Positions 1 through 8,373 of a DNA stretch of 64,000 nt are shown here, piece by piece (position 1 is the first letter of the stretch; each line of letters opens with the position of its first letter). The stretch spans positions 62,001 to 126,000 of the forward strand of contig NZ_JBGCCU010000007.1 of the NCBI RefSeq assembly GCF_041261445.1. The letters run 5' to 3'. This stretch comes from Catenulispora sp. EB89. Lineage in GTDB: Bacteria > Actinomycetota > Actinomycetes > Streptomycetales > Catenulisporaceae. The notes under the pieces are model-generated. The model was not told the DNA's origin and ran no database searches. It was given only the letters and a program-made list of their open reading frames with translations. The position numbers were made by a program, and so were the translations under genes.

Positions 1-196
1 CCAGCAGCCCGATGATGCGGCTGTGGCCTACTCGCAGCTGGCGGGCGTGCACGTTGCGCACGTACCCCAGCTCGTCGATGGCCGCCTCGACCCGGCGGCG
101 CGTTTCCGCGCCGACCCGGTCGGGGTTGTTGATGACGTTGGACACGGTGCCCACGGACACGCCCGCGCGCCGTGCCACGTCCTTGATGACGGTCAT
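1..196 (-). CDS. LacI-family transcriptional regulator, N-terminal part (runs off the window)
   Basis: The first 65 residues are visible; the gene continues beyond base 1. They form a classic LacI helix-turn-helix: MTVIKDVARRAGVSVGTVSN followed by V-I-N-N and a hinge-leading ELGYVRN segment. LacI proteins bind short palindromic operators as dimers and release them on sugar binding. The ATG at 196 is used because the upstream ATG at 213 is out of frame and stops at once. It lies directly downstream of, and on the same strand as, the rhamnose ABC operon, 87 bases after rhaS. It is therefore the likely regulator of that operon and of the neighbouring rhamnosidase (inference). The ligand-binding domain is not in the window. 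Confidence 0.9.
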   Translation of the reverse strand, partial: MTVIKDVARRAGVSVGTVSNVINNPDRVGAETRRRVEAAIDELGYVRNVHARQLRVGHSRIIGLL

Positions 197-247
197 GTTC
201 GGCTCGCGATCATGCTCACGCCCACCATCACGCCGCGCGGCCGCGCG

Positions 248-268
248 GCGCGGTGAACCACACCGCGC
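248..268. terminator. GC hairpin between rhaS and the lacI gene
   Basis: GCGCGGTG, a five-base loop, then CACCGCGC gives an 8-bp perfect stem just past the rhaS stop (284). There is no T-run, so this may be a weak or partial terminator or an mRNA 3' stabiliser that lowers lacI readthrough. Confidence 0.4.
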
Positions 269-283
269 GGCCCGCAAGTCCGG

Positions 284-1405
284 CTAGAAGTTGAACTGAC
301 CGATGTTCGAGGAGTCGAACACCGTCGGCGCACCGAGCGTGACCACCCCCTGCGCACCGATCGTGAAGCTCCCCAGCGCCCCGGCGGTGAACGTCTGCCC
401 CTGCCCGCCGGAGATCTGCCCGGAAGCCAGCGCGACCGCGGTGTACGCGGCGAGCTGTCCGAGTTTGCCCGGGTCCCACAGCTCGAACGCCTTCACGGTC
501 CCGTCCTGCACGTACGACCGCATGTCGTTCGGCGTCCCCAGCCCCGTGAGAAGTACCTTCCCCTTGTACTGCGACCCGTCCAGGTACTGCGCGGCGGCCT
601 TGATCCCGACCGTGGTCGGCGAGATGACCCCCTTCAATCCCGGGTACTGCTGCAACAGGCCTTGCGTCTGCTGGAACGACATCTGCGCGTCGTCATTCCC
701 GTACGCGATCTTCACCAGCTTCATGTTCGCGAACTGCGGCTTCTTCAACTCGTCCTGCATGAAGCCGATCCACGCGTTCTGATTCGTCGCGGTCTGCGCC
801 GCCGACAGGATCGCGATCTGCCCGCTGTAGTTCAGCTCCTTGCCCAGCAGGTCGACCTCGCTGCGGCCCAGCGCCTCGGAGCTGGCCTGCGACACGAACA
901 CCTGCCGGCAGCCCGGATCGGTGTCCGAGTCGTACGTGACCACCTTGATCCCCGCGCTCATCGCCTGCTTGAGCGCCGTGCACAGCGCGCCGGGGTCCTG
1001 CGCGGACACCGCGATGGCCGACACGTGCTGCTGCGTCAGGGTATTGACGTAGGACACCTGTCCGGCGGTGTCGGTGGCGCTGGTGGTGCCGACCTCCTTG
1101 TAACTCTCGCCGAGTGCGGTCAGCGCGGTGTTGCCGCCGGCGTCGGAGATGTTGAAGTACGGGTTGTTGACCTGCTTGGGCAGGAACGCGACGGTCAGGC
1201 CCTTCTTGGTCGCGGCGTTCGGATCGGCCGATCCGCTCTGCGTCACGGCCGGCGCGGTCGAGGCGGCCTTGTCCGTCGAGCTCTTGGTGGCGCCGCCGCA
1301 CGCGCTCAGGCTCAGCGCGATCAGCCCGCTCGCGGCGAGCGCCGCGACGGCGCGCGGGGCTTTGCGCCGCAGGCGCGGAGTGGTGCGTATCAGGACTGTG
1401 CTCAT
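284..1405 (-). CDS. rhaS: Rhamnose-type ABC transporter substrate-binding lipoprotein
   Basis: A 373-residue periplasmic-binding-protein-like (type 1, autoinducer/rhamnose subfamily) sugar-binding protein. The N-terminus has a basic region, a hydrophobic stretch and a lipobox ending LSLSAC, so the mature protein should be a lipoprotein on the outside of the membrane. The body (from about residue 65) has the fold's typical KQVNNPYFN start, the D-S-D-T-D segment and a GLGTPNDMRSYVQ segment shared with RhaS/LsrB proteins. The ATG at 1405 overlaps the rhaQ stop (ATGA), so translation is coupled. It is preceded by AGGGGAAAG. It is the last gene of rhaT-P-Q-S and delivers the sugar to the two permeases. 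Rhamnose as ligand is inferred from family and the linked rhamnosidase; rhaS and the autoinducer-2 binder LsrB look alike. Confidence 0.85.
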   Translation of the reverse strand: MSTVLIRTTPRLRRKAPRAVAALAASGLIALSLSACGGATKSSTDKAASTAPAVTQSGSADPNAATKKGLTVAFLPKQVNNPYFNISDAGGNTALTALGESYKEVGTTSATDTAGQVSYVNTLTQQHVSAIAVSAQDPGALCTALKQAMSAGIKVVTYDSDTDPGCRQVFVSQASSEALGRSEVDLLGKELNYSGQIAILSAAQTATNQNAWIGFMQDELKKPQFANMKLVKIAYGNDDAQMSFQQTQGLLQQYPGLKGVISPTTVGIKAAAQYLDGSQYKGKVLLTGLGTPNDMRSYVQDGTVKAFELWDPGKLGQLAAYTAVALASGQISGGQGQTFTAGALGSFTIGAQGVVTLGAPTVFDSSNIGQFNF

Positions 1406-2445
1406 GACTTTCCCCTCATTGGTTGGAGTCGGGCTTGCCTGGCGAACACCTGCCGGGCCACCCGCGGCCCGAGCACGGAAACGGTCAGCAGCACGCCGGT
1501 GACGACCGTCTGGGACTGCGCGGAGACGTCGGCCAGGCTCATCACGTTCTGCAGCGTGCCGAGCAGGAACACCCCCGCGATCGCGCCGCCGAGCGTGCCC
1601 CGGCCGCCGTCGAAGTCCACGCCGCCGAGCAGCACCGCGGCCACCACCGACAGCTCCAGTCCGGTGGCGTTGCTGTACGTGGCGCTGGCGTAGTGCAGCA
1701 CCCAGAACACGCCGGTGAGCGAGGAGATCAAGCCGGTGGCCACGAACAGCGACAGCTTGACCCGCTTGACGCGGACCCCGGCGTACCAGGCGGCCTCCGG
1801 CGAGGCGCCGACGGCGAACACCGAGCGGCCGAAGCCGGTGGCGTGCAGCACCACGACCGCCAGCGCCGCCAGCACCAGCCAGGGCAGCACGGCCGTCGGC
1901 AGGAACGAGCCGCCCAGCCGGCCCGAGCCGAAGTCCAGGTAGTTCTGCGGGAAGTCGGTGACCGAGTTCGAGCCGAGCACGATCTGCGCGACGCCGCGGT
2001 ACAGCGCCATCGTGCCGATCGTGACGGCCAGCGAGGGCAGCCCGAGCCGGGTCACCAGCAGCGCGTTGGCCAGGCCGCAGACCACGCCGAGCAGGGCGCA
2101 GATCACGATGATCGCGTTGATGTTCACGCCGTGGTTCCACAGCGCGCCCATCACCGCCCCCGACAGGCCCACCGTGGAGCCCACCGACAGGTCGATCTCG
2201 CCGGCCGCCACCAGCATCGTCATCGGCAGCGCGATCGCCGCGACCGGCAGCGTGTTGCCGATCAGGAAGCTGATGTTCAACGCGTTGCCGAAACCGCCGA
2301 CGGTGCTGAAGGAGACGCCGATCAGGATCACCAGCAGCGCCCCGACGACGGTGTCCCACCGGACGGCGCCGATCAGCGCCGGCCGGCGTCCGATCCCTTG
2401 TGCGCTCAGGCCTTGTGTGCTCAGGGTTTCCGGGGCCTCAGCCAT
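1402..2445 (-). CDS. rhaQ: Rhamnose-type ABC transporter permease
   Basis: A 347-residue polytopic permease of the BPD_transp_2 (ribose/rhamnose) class. The characteristic segment AAGEIDLSVGS, which precedes the coupling region in sugar permeases of this class, lies near residue 85, and a second conserved G-G-V-D-F-D-G-G-R-G-T-L-G-G segment lies towards the C-terminus. Multiple hydrophobic helices fill the remainder. It overlaps rhaP by 8 bases upstream and rhaS by 4 downstream, as expected for a co-translated complex. It should pair with RhaP as the heterodimeric membrane channel energised by RhaT. Confidence 0.88.
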   Translation of the reverse strand: MAEAPETLSTQGLSAQGIGRRPALIGAVRWDTVVGALLVILIGVSFSTVGGFGNALNISFLIGNTLPVAAIALPMTMLVAAGEIDLSVGSTVGLSGAVMGALWNHGVNINAIIVICALLGVVCGLANALLVTRLGLPSLAVTIGTMALYRGVAQIVLGSNSVTDFPQNYLDFGSGRLGGSFLPTAVLPWLVLAALAVVVLHATGFGRSVFAVGASPEAAWYAGVRVKRVKLSLFVATGLISSLTGVFWVLHYASATYSNATGLELSVVAAVLLGGVDFDGGRGTLGGAIAGVFLLGTLQNVMSLADVSAQSQTVVTGVLLTVSVLGPRVARQVFARQARLQPMRGKS

Positions 2446-3490
2446 CGGTGCCGCTCCTCACCTGTCGGGCCCGGCTGCGCAACAGCCCGGCGATCCGCAG
2501 CGCCACCACCCGGTCCACCGAGATCGCCAGCAGCAGCAGGACTCCGTCGATCGCCTCGATCCACACCGAGCTGACGCCGATCGCGGGCAGGACGCTGTTG
2601 ATGGAGGTGAGCAGCAGCGCGCCGAGCGCCGCGCCGTAGACGCTGCCCGAGCCCCCGGTGAAGCCGACGCCGCCGACCACCACGGCCGAGACGACGGTGA
2701 GTTCGTAGCCGGTGCCGGTCCCGGCGTCGGCGTAACTGAACCGGGCCAGATACAGCGCCCCGGCCAGGCCTGCCAGCGCGCCGCACAATATGAAGGCACC
2801 CAGCACGCGTCGCCGAACCGGAACGCCGGCCAGCGCCGCGGCCTGCGCGTGCGAGCCGAGCGCGTAGCACTCCCGGCCGCTGCGGTAGTTGCGCAGGAAG
2901 TACCCGACCGCGACCAGCACGACGACGGCCAGCAGCGCCAGATACGGGATCGCCCAGATTCCGTTGTGGCCGAAGCTTTTGTAGCCGCTCGGCAACAGGC
3001 TCGCGGTGACCTCGCGGGAGCCGACCCAGATCGAGTCCAGGGCGCGGATGATGTAGAGCGTCCCCAGCGTGACCACCAGCGAGGGCACCTGGCCCAGGCC
3101 CACGAGGATCCCGTTGAAGGCGCCGAATCCGGCCCCGAGGACCACCGCCAAGCCGATCGCCAGGACCGGATTCCCGCCGTGTCGCAACAGATCGCCGGCG
3201 GCGAAGGCCGTGACGCCCAGCACCGAGCCGACCGACAGGTCGACGTTGCCGGTGATCACCACGACCGCCTCGCCGACCGCCACCAGCACCAGGATCGTGC
3301 CGTTGAGAAGCAGGTCCTTGATTCCCTGCTGGGACAGGAACGAGGTGTTGTCGATCTGCGTGGCGACCAGCATCACGGCCAGCACCACCAGGATGGCCAA
3401 CTCGCGCATCCGCAGCACCCGGTCCAGCAGGGCCCGCGGCGCCTCGGCGGCGAGCAGCGGCTGCTCGGCCGCCGTCGTGGAGGCCGTCAT
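2438..3490 (-). CDS. rhaP: Rhamnose-type ABC transporter permease
   Basis: The second polytopic permease, 350 residues, paralogous to RhaQ. It carries the matching [15 protein letters not shown] signature near residue 90 and a [16 protein letters not shown] segment near residue 270. The ATG at 3490 overlaps the rhaT stop by 4 bases, so a longer upstream reading into rhaT was rejected. The short N-terminal tail before the first helix is Ala-rich and unremarkable. It forms the transmembrane pore with RhaQ. Confidence 0.88.
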   Translation of the reverse strand: MTASTTAAEQPLLAAEAPRALLDRVLRMRELAILVVLAVMLVATQIDNTSFLSQQGIKDLLLNGTILVLVAVGEAVVVITGNVDLSVGSVLGVTAFAAGDLLRHGGNPVLAIGLAVVLGAGFGAFNGILVGLGQVPSLVVTLGTLYIIRALDSIWVGSREVTASLLPSGYKSFGHNGIWAIPYLALLAVVVLVAVGYFLRNYRSGRECYALGSHAQAAALAGVPVRRRVLGAFILCGALAGLAGALYLARFSYADAGTGTGYELTVVSAVVVGGVGFTGGSGSVYGAALGALLLTSINSVLPAIGVSSVWIEAIDGVLLLLAISVDRVVALRIAGLLRSRARQVRSGTDG

Positions 3491-5025
3491 ATCGCACCCC
3501 CTGCCGCGTCCCCGACCGCCGCGCCGGTGGCCGCCGCCATCACGGTCTGCTCGGTCGCGCCCGCGCGGGGGATCTCGGCGCTGATCCGGCCCTCGCGCAT
3601 CACCAGGACCCGGTCGGCCATGCCCAGGATCTCCGGCAGGTCCGAGGAGATCATCAGCACCGCGACGCCGTCCGCCGCCAGCTGCGAGAGCAGCCGGTGC
3701 ACCTCGGCCTTGGTGCCGACGTCGATGCCGCGCGTGGGCTCGTCCACGATCAGCACCCGCGGCCCGGTGGCCAGCCACTTGGCCAGCACGACCTTCTGCT
3801 GGTTGCCCCCGGACAGCGTGCCGACCAGATCGGACAGGCGCGTGTACTTCACCTGGAGCTTGGCGGCCCAGTCCACCGCGCGATCGCGTTCGGCGCGCCG
3901 GCTGACCAGCCCGGCGGGGTGGTGCGCGGGCAGATCGGCCAGGCCGATGTTGCGCTCGACGCTCATCTGCATGATCAGGCCCTGCGCCCGCCGGTCCTCC
4001 GGGACCAGGGCCAGGCCCGCGGCCATCGCCAGGCTCGGCGAACCCCCCTTGAGCTTGCGCCCCGCCACCGCGACCTGCCCGGCGTCGAACCGGTCGATGC
4101 CGAACACGGCGCGCGCGACCTCGCTGCGTCCGGCGCCGACCAGCCCCGCCAGGCCCACGATCTCCCCGGAGCGCACCTGGAAGGAGACGTCGGTGAAGAC
4201 GCCCTCGCGTGTCAGCCTGCTGACATCCAGGGCGACCTCGCCGACCTCGGCCGGCTGCTTGGGGTAGAGCTCGTCGAGGGTGCGGCCGACCATCCGCCGT
4301 ACCAGGTCGGCCTCGGTCAGTCCGGCCAGCGGCTCGGCGGCCACCAGCGCCCCGTCGCGCAGCGTCGTGACCCTTTGGCAGAGTTCGAACACCTCCGAGA
4401 GCCGGTGCGAGATGAACAGCACCGCGGCGCCCTGCTCCCGCAGCGCCCGCACCACGGTGAACAGCCGCGCCACCTCGCTGCCGGTGAGCGCCGCGGTCGG
4501 CTCGTCCATGATGAGCACCCGCGCGTCGAAGGACAGCGCCTTGGCGATCTCGACCAGCTGCTGGTCGGCGATGGACAGTCCGCGCGCGGGCCGCTCCGGA
4601 TCCATCGCGACGCCGAGCCGGGCGAACAGGCCCGCCACGGCCTGGTGCACCGCGCGGTGGTCGACGCGGCCGAACGAGCGCTTGGGCTGGCGCCCCATGA
4701 AGATGTTCTCCGCCACGCTCAGGTCGGGGAACAACGTCGGTTCCTGGTAGATGACGGCCACCCCGGCGTCGCGCGCCGCGGCGGGCCCGCCGAACTCCAC
4801 CGGCACGCCGCCCAGCAGCACGCGGCCCTCATCCGGCCGGTGCACCCCGGCCAGCACCTTGATCAGCGTCGACTTGCCGGCTCCGTTCTCGCCGGCCAGC
4901 GCGTGCGCCTCGCCGGCGAAGAGCGAGAGGGACACCGAACGCAGCGCACGCACAGCGCCGAAGGACTTGCTCACCCCCTCGAGCGCGAGGACCGGAACGT
5001 CGGGGTCCGGGTCGGGTTTCTTCAT
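3487..5025 (-). CDS. rhaT: Rhamnose-type ABC transporter ATP-binding protein (two NBDs)
   Basis: A 512-residue tandem ATPase, the usual length for RbsA/RhaT-type sugar importers. NBD1 has Walker [10 protein letters not shown] (about 45-53), Walker [12 protein letters not shown] and signature [18 protein letters not shown]2 has the degenerate Walker [10 protein letters not shown] typical of this class, a canonical [15 protein letters not shown] signature and [14 protein letters not shown]. One fully active and one degenerate site is normal for the family. The ATG at 5025 has AGGAG seven bases upstream. It is the first gene of the operon and sits directly behind a strong promoter with a LacI-type operator. 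Confidence 0.92.
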   Translation of the reverse strand: MKKPDPDPDVPVLALEGVSKSFGAVRALRSVSLSLFAGEAHALAGENGAGKSTLIKVLAGVHRPDEGRVLLGGVPVEFGGPAAARDAGVAVIYQEPTLFPDLSVAENIFMGRQPKRSFGRVDHRAVHQAVAGLFARLGVAMDPERPARGLSIADQQLVEIAKALSFDARVLIMDEPTAALTGSEVARLFTVVRALREQGAAVLFISHRLSEVFELCQRVTTLRDGALVAAEPLAGLTEADLVRRMVGRTLDELYPKQPAEVGEVALDVSRLTREGVFTDVSFQVRSGEIVGLAGLVGAGRSEVARAVFGIDRFDAGQVAVAGRKLKGGSPSLAMAAGLALVPEDRRAQGLIMQMSVERNIGLADLPAHHPAGLVSRRAERDRAVDWAAKLQVKYTRLSDLVGTLSGGNQQKVVLAKWLATGPRVLIVDEPTRGIDVGTKAEVHRLLSQLAADGVAVLMISSDLPEILGMADRVLVMREGRISAEIPRAGATEQTVMAAATGAAVGDAAGGAI

Positions 5026-5071
5026 GAGACGACACTCCTGGGTCTGCCCGGCGCTGCCGCCGGACGACGAG

Positions 5072-5083
5072 TGAATTGTTTCA
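5072..5083. promoter_or_regulatory. LacI-type operator in the rhaTPQS promoter
   Basis: TGAATTGTTTCA matches TGAATCGATTCA (5283-5294) at 10 of 12 positions. It lies immediately downstream of the -10 box, where a bound repressor would block initiation. The overlapping 5079-5089 TTTCAATGAAA is also a perfect short inverted repeat. The likely binder is the LacI protein at 1-196 (inference). Confidence 0.65.
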
Positions 5084-5097
5084 ATGAAATTGCCGCG

Positions 5098-5126
5098 AGG
5101 TTAGCTCCGGGGGTGGGGTGCGTCAA
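5098..5126 (-). promoter_or_regulatory. Sigma-70-type promoter of the rhaTPQS operon
   Basis: On the minus strand TTGACG (5126-5121), a 17-base spacer and TAACCT (5103-5098) form a near-consensus housekeeping promoter. It gives a leader of about 65 bases to the rhaT ATG, containing the operator at 5072-5083. Confidence 0.7.
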
Positions 5127-5282
5127 GGGTAGTGGAGCGGGGGCGGCGAGTCAGGGGGTGGATTCCGGCCTTGGTGGTGCGCCGAAAGTACCTGCTCATC
5201 AGCAGCGATCATCGGCAATGGACGAATGTAAGCAGTTTGATGAAAAACTCAAGGCCTCGCGGGGTTCTCCGTTGATCGTTGA

Positions 5283-5294
5283 TGAATCGATTCA
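5283..5294. promoter_or_regulatory. Perfect 12-bp LacI-type palindrome upstream of rhaT
   Basis: TGAATCGATTCA is a perfect palindrome, about 160 bp upstream of the rhaT -35 box and 73 bp past the rhamnosidase stop. It resembles the sites at 5072-5083 and 8183-8194. It could act as an auxiliary site for DNA looping. Confidence 0.6.
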
Positions 5295-5310
5295 GACGGA
5301 TGGCCGTGCA

Positions 5311-5355
5311 AGGGCCGCCGGCCGACGCGGTGACACCACGCCGGCCGACGGCCCT
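5311..5355 (-). terminator. Terminator hairpin after the rhamnosidase gene
   Basis: Arms 5311-5327 and 5339-5355 are 17 bases each and pair at 15 positions. They lie 12 bases beyond the rhamnosidase stop. There is no U-tract, which is common in high-GC actinobacteria. Confidence 0.6.
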
Positions 5356-5366
5356 CGCCATGCGCG

Positions 5367-8102
5367 CTACTGCACGTAGCACGCCTTCGCCGAGCCGAAC
5401 GCCGGGTCGCCGAACACGGTGTTCGTGCACGGGGTGCCGCCGCTGAAGCTGCCGAAGTAGTACCGGCCGTTCACACCGAAGGCGACCTCGTGGCTGCCGG
5501 AGAACGTGCAACTGCCGTTCTCGGCCGCGCAGGCCGTCCACGTCGCGAAGCTCGGCGGCGGGCCCAGCAGGTAGCAGGCCTTGGCCACGCCGGGGGTCGG
5601 GTCGCCGAAGACCGCGTCGTCGCAGGCCGTGCCGTTGCCGCCGAGGGTGGCGAACTTGTACGTGCCGTTCGCGCCGAACGCGATCGTCATCAGGCCGCTG
5701 TAGGAGCAGTTCTGGTTCTCGGTCGAGCACTGCTGCCACCCCGGCGGCGGAGGCTGCGTCGTCTGCACGTAGCACCACTTCGCGACACCGTTGTTCGGGT
5801 CGCCGAAGACCGAGTCGGAGCAGCTGGTGGCGCTGCCGGTCTGCAGGTAGTTGAAGCGCGCGTCGGCGCCGAAGGCGATCACCGACGTGCCGTTCACGGC
5901 GCAGGTGCCGTTCTCGGCGGCGCAGCGCGTCCACGTCCCCGGCAGCGCGCGGTAGCCGATCGGCGGGGCGGTCGCCGAAGCGCTGTACGCGAGCGTGTAC
6001 GCGCCGGGTGCCACGCCGCGGAAGTACACGTACTGGCCGTCGGTGTCGGCACTGGCGATCCCGGGCGCTCCGACGAACGCGCTGCCGTTCCACGCGGTCT
6101 GCCCGTTGACCGTGACCGTCCGGCTCTGGCCCCAGGTCGGTACGGCGATCACGCCGGTGGACCCGCTGTTGGTCGAGGAGTTCACCGTCAGGCTGAAGTC
6201 GCCGGCCGTGTCGTGGTCGTAGCCGGCCTGGATCTGCTTGCCGGCGGCCACCGTGAGCAGGCCCTCGACGTGCGTCAGGTCACCGGGATGCGGCACGACC
6301 TGGTACGCGGTCCCGGACGGCGCGGTGGGGGAGACGCCCAGCACGTCGGTGGTCAGCGCGCCGGTGGGCCCGGTCGACCAGCCGTGCGCGAGGCTGGTGA
6401 ACGAGCTCGAATACGCGTTGAGCGTGCCGTTGTTGGCGAAGCCCTCCCAGAAGGTGCTGGCGGTGCCGATCGGTGAGGCGAGCTGGTAGCCCCACTCGTC
6501 GCGCATCAGGTTGAGCGCGTTGACGTCGTCGCCGGCCGCGAAGTGCGCGAAGAGCTCCATCGAGCCGGAGAACGGCGAGAGATTGTCGTTGAACTCAGGG
6601 GCCTGAGCTCCCAGGCTGTTCCAGTTCCCGCGCAGGTGCGCGGCGACCGCAGTGGCCTGCGACGGCGTGGTCAGGCCGTACCAGACGGCGAGGGAGTTTC
6701 CGTCCTGCGGGTACAGCGTGCTGGTCGGATTGTCCTTGTAGGCGCCGACCGATCCGTCCCACAGCGTGGCGTTGACGGCGTTCTTGATGTTCGCAGCCTG
6801 ATTCGTGTACGTCGCGGCCAGCGAGCCGTTGCCCTCGGCCGTGGCCAGCCGGGCGCCGGTGGTCAGCGCCTCGTACAGCATGGCGTTGGCCTCGATGTTC
6901 TCCCCGCCCTGGTCGCCGCGCGCCCAGTCGTTGGTGTTGGTGACGTTCAGCAGGTTGTTGCCGTCGATCTTGGCCGTCATGAAGCTCATCCCGAGCTGGT
7001 ACTTGCTCCAGATGCTGTCCAGCCAGGCCTTGTCGGAGGTGTCGAGGTAGTACGTGTACGTCCCTATCAGGGTCCACATGTGGTATGTGTCCGAGCCGTA
7101 GAGGTTGAACGCCGGGCCGCTGAACGGCAGCTCGCCGGTCGACTTCTGGCCCTGGTACATCGTGGTCAAGGAGTTGCGGACGCCGAGCATGTCGTCGGTG
7201 CTCACGTACGCGGTGACCGCCGAGACGCCCATGTCGCCGGGCCACACCGTGCGGTCCCGCTTCGCGCCGTCGGTGAGCACCTCGGTGCCGGTGCCGATGA
7301 CGGCGTTGTTCTCCCATCCCGACGAGGGCGGCGGCCAGGCCCGGCCCTCGGTCGGATCGATGGTGTCCAGCTGCGTGGTGTAGGCGCCGGCGTACCAGAG
7401 GCGGTTCAGGGTGTCGTCGTTGGAGCAGAAGTAGTCCGGGTACGCGGCCGGGTCCGAGGCGTTGGGAGCCGCGCTGAACGCCAGCGAAACGCCGTTGATG
7501 TCGGCGTAACCGCCGGAGTTCAGGAAGAGTGTCAGGTACCTGAATCCGCCGCGCAGCTTGTCCTTCGGCATGGTGTAGCTGCCGCCGCCGGCCGGAACCG
7601 CCGCGAACAGCGCGCCGTCCGCGCCGCCGCCGCTGGAGGCGTCACTGCCGGTGCCGACGAACTGGCTGGACTCCGAGAAGGCCAGCCCGACGCTTTGCGA
7701 GGAGTCGCTGGCACCGGCGAAGTTCAGCGTCACCACGCCGCCGACGTCCTTGCCGAAGTCGACCGTCACGGCGGAATCGTTTCCGGTCAGTCGAGTGCTT
7801 TGCCCGCTCAGCAGTGCCGAGGAGTTGCTGACGGTGCCGCTGGTTCCGTAGATCGCGACCGGGGCGACCGTCCGAGAGGTGGGGGACAGGTTGTCGGCGG
7901 CGCAGGGGTTGGTCGCGGCGGTGTGCAAGGTCGCCGATCGCGGTGCGGAATGTGGTGCGGCAAGCAGTGCGGATTGCGATGCGGATTGCGACGCGGCATG
8001 TGGGGCCGCGTTCGCGAGGGCTGGTACCGGATCGCCGACGGCGGTGCCGACACCGCCGATCGTCAGGCCGAAAGCGAGCACGGCGATGGGGATGTGCTTC
8101 AT
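5367..8102 (-). CDS. Secreted GH78-type alpha-L-rhamnosidase with three C-terminal Cys repeats
   Basis: A 911-residue exoenzyme. Residues 1-31 form a signal peptide (MKHIPIAVLAFGLTIGG then an Ala-rich cleavage region). A beta-sandwich-like region is followed by an (alpha/alpha)6-type catalytic region with GH78-like motifs: DGAKRDRTVWPGDMG, EGRAWPPP, ASTFWEGF and SLAHGWSTGPTGAL. Such enzymes release terminal L-rhamnose from plant glycosides and pectin side chains. After about residue 720 come three 57-58-residue repeats (about 724-780, 789-846, 855-911), joined by Pro-rich linkers. Each reads W..CA.ENG.C....., then AFG.NG.Y, then C...VFGDP..G.AKACY, with four Cys. The repeats probably bind carbohydrate or the cell wall (inference). 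The released sugar would feed the adjacent RhaTPQS importer; both carry the same operator type. Confidence 0.85.
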   Translation of the reverse strand: MKHIPIAVLAFGLTIGGVGTAVGDPVPALANAAPHAASQSASQSALLAAPHSAPRSATLHTAATNPCAADNLSPTSRTVAPVAIYGTSGTVSNSSALLSGQSTRLTGNDSAVTVDFGKDVGGVVTLNFAGASDSSQSVGLAFSESSQFVGTGSDASSGGGADGALFAAVPAGGGSYTMPKDKLRGGFRYLTLFLNSGGYADINGVSLAFSAAPNASDPAAYPDYFCSNDDTLNRLWYAGAYTTQLDTIDPTEGRAWPPPSSGWENNAVIGTGTEVLTDGAKRDRTVWPGDMGVSAVTAYVSTDDMLGVRNSLTTMYQGQKSTGELPFSGPAFNLYGSDTYHMWTLIGTYTYYLDTSDKAWLDSIWSKYQLGMSFMTAKIDGNNLLNVTNTNDWARGDQGGENIEANAMLYEALTTGARLATAEGNGSLAATYTNQAANIKNAVNATLWDGSVGAYKDNPTSTLYPQDGNSLAVWYGLTTPSQATAVAAHLRGNWNSLGAQAPEFNDNLSPFSGSMELFAHFAAGDDVNALNLMRDEWGYQLASPIGTASTFWEGFANNGTLNAYSSSFTSLAHGWSTGPTGALTTDVLGVSPTAPSGTAYQVVPHPGDLTHVEGLLTVAAGKQIQAGYDHDTAGDFSLTVNSSTNSGSTGVIAVPTWGQSRTVTVNGQTAWNGSAFVGAPGIASADTDGQYVYFRGVAPGAYTLAYSASATAPPIGYRALPGTWTRCAAENGTCAVNGTSVIAFGADARFNYLQTGSATSCSDSVFGDPNNGVAKWCYVQTTQPPPPGWQQCSTENQNCSYSGLMTIAFGANGTYKFATLGGNGTACDDAVFGDPTPGVAKACYLLGPPPSFATWTACAAENGSCTFSGSHEVAFGVNGRYYFGSFSGGTPCTNTVFGDPAFGSAKACYVQ

Positions 8103-8118
8103 GGATCCACGCCTCCTG

Positions 8119-8126
8119 AAACGTTT
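8119..8126. promoter_or_regulatory. AAACGTTT palindrome ahead of the rhamnosidase start
   Basis: AAACGTTT within CTGAAACGTTTTC resembles the core of LacI-family operators of the GAAACGTTTC kind. It lies 17-24 bases upstream of the rhamnosidase ATG and overlaps its leader. Eight bases alone are weak evidence. Confidence 0.35.
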
Positions 8127-8178
8127 TCGAGCACGGGGGATCGCGCCTTCGAAAAAGCGATGGGAGTACTGGTCTTAC

Positions 8179-8198
8179 GGATTAAATCGATTCAATCC
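8179..8198. promoter_or_regulatory. Extended LacI-type operator upstream of the rhamnosidase
   Basis: GGATTAAATCGATTCAATCC is a 20-bp palindrome with one mismatched pair. Its core (8183-8194) differs from the 5283-5294 site by a single base. It lies about 80 bases upstream of the rhamnosidase start, so it probably places rhamnosidase and importer under one regulator. Confidence 0.65.
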
Positions 8199-8292
8199 AC
8201 GAATTCACCCGGGATGCTACTCCCGCCCGGGCCGGACGGCCAGAGCCTGCCGTCCGAAGAATCAGAGGCCTGCGACCGCCGAGGTCGGAGCC

Positions 8293-8321
8293 TTGACAGC
8301 CCCCCGAACCGGCTGTAAAAC
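8293..8321 (+). promoter_or_regulatory. Promoter of the deoR-PTS operon
   Basis: TTGACA (8293-8298), a 17-base spacer and TAAAAC (8316-8321) form a near-consensus sigma-70 promoter. It is about 50 bases ahead of the deoR-family start at 8374. No clear operator palindrome was found beside it. Confidence 0.7.
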
Positions 8322-8373
8322 CAACACGAACAAAGGGAAACGGCGCGGAAACCAAGCACACCCGGGGTGGCCC

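Noticed and set aside
284-2359. 691-codon frame joining rhaQ and rhaS regions
   Set aside because: Its first half is an out-of-frame reading of rhaQ; only the last 373 residues (rhaS from the ATG at 1405) are real.
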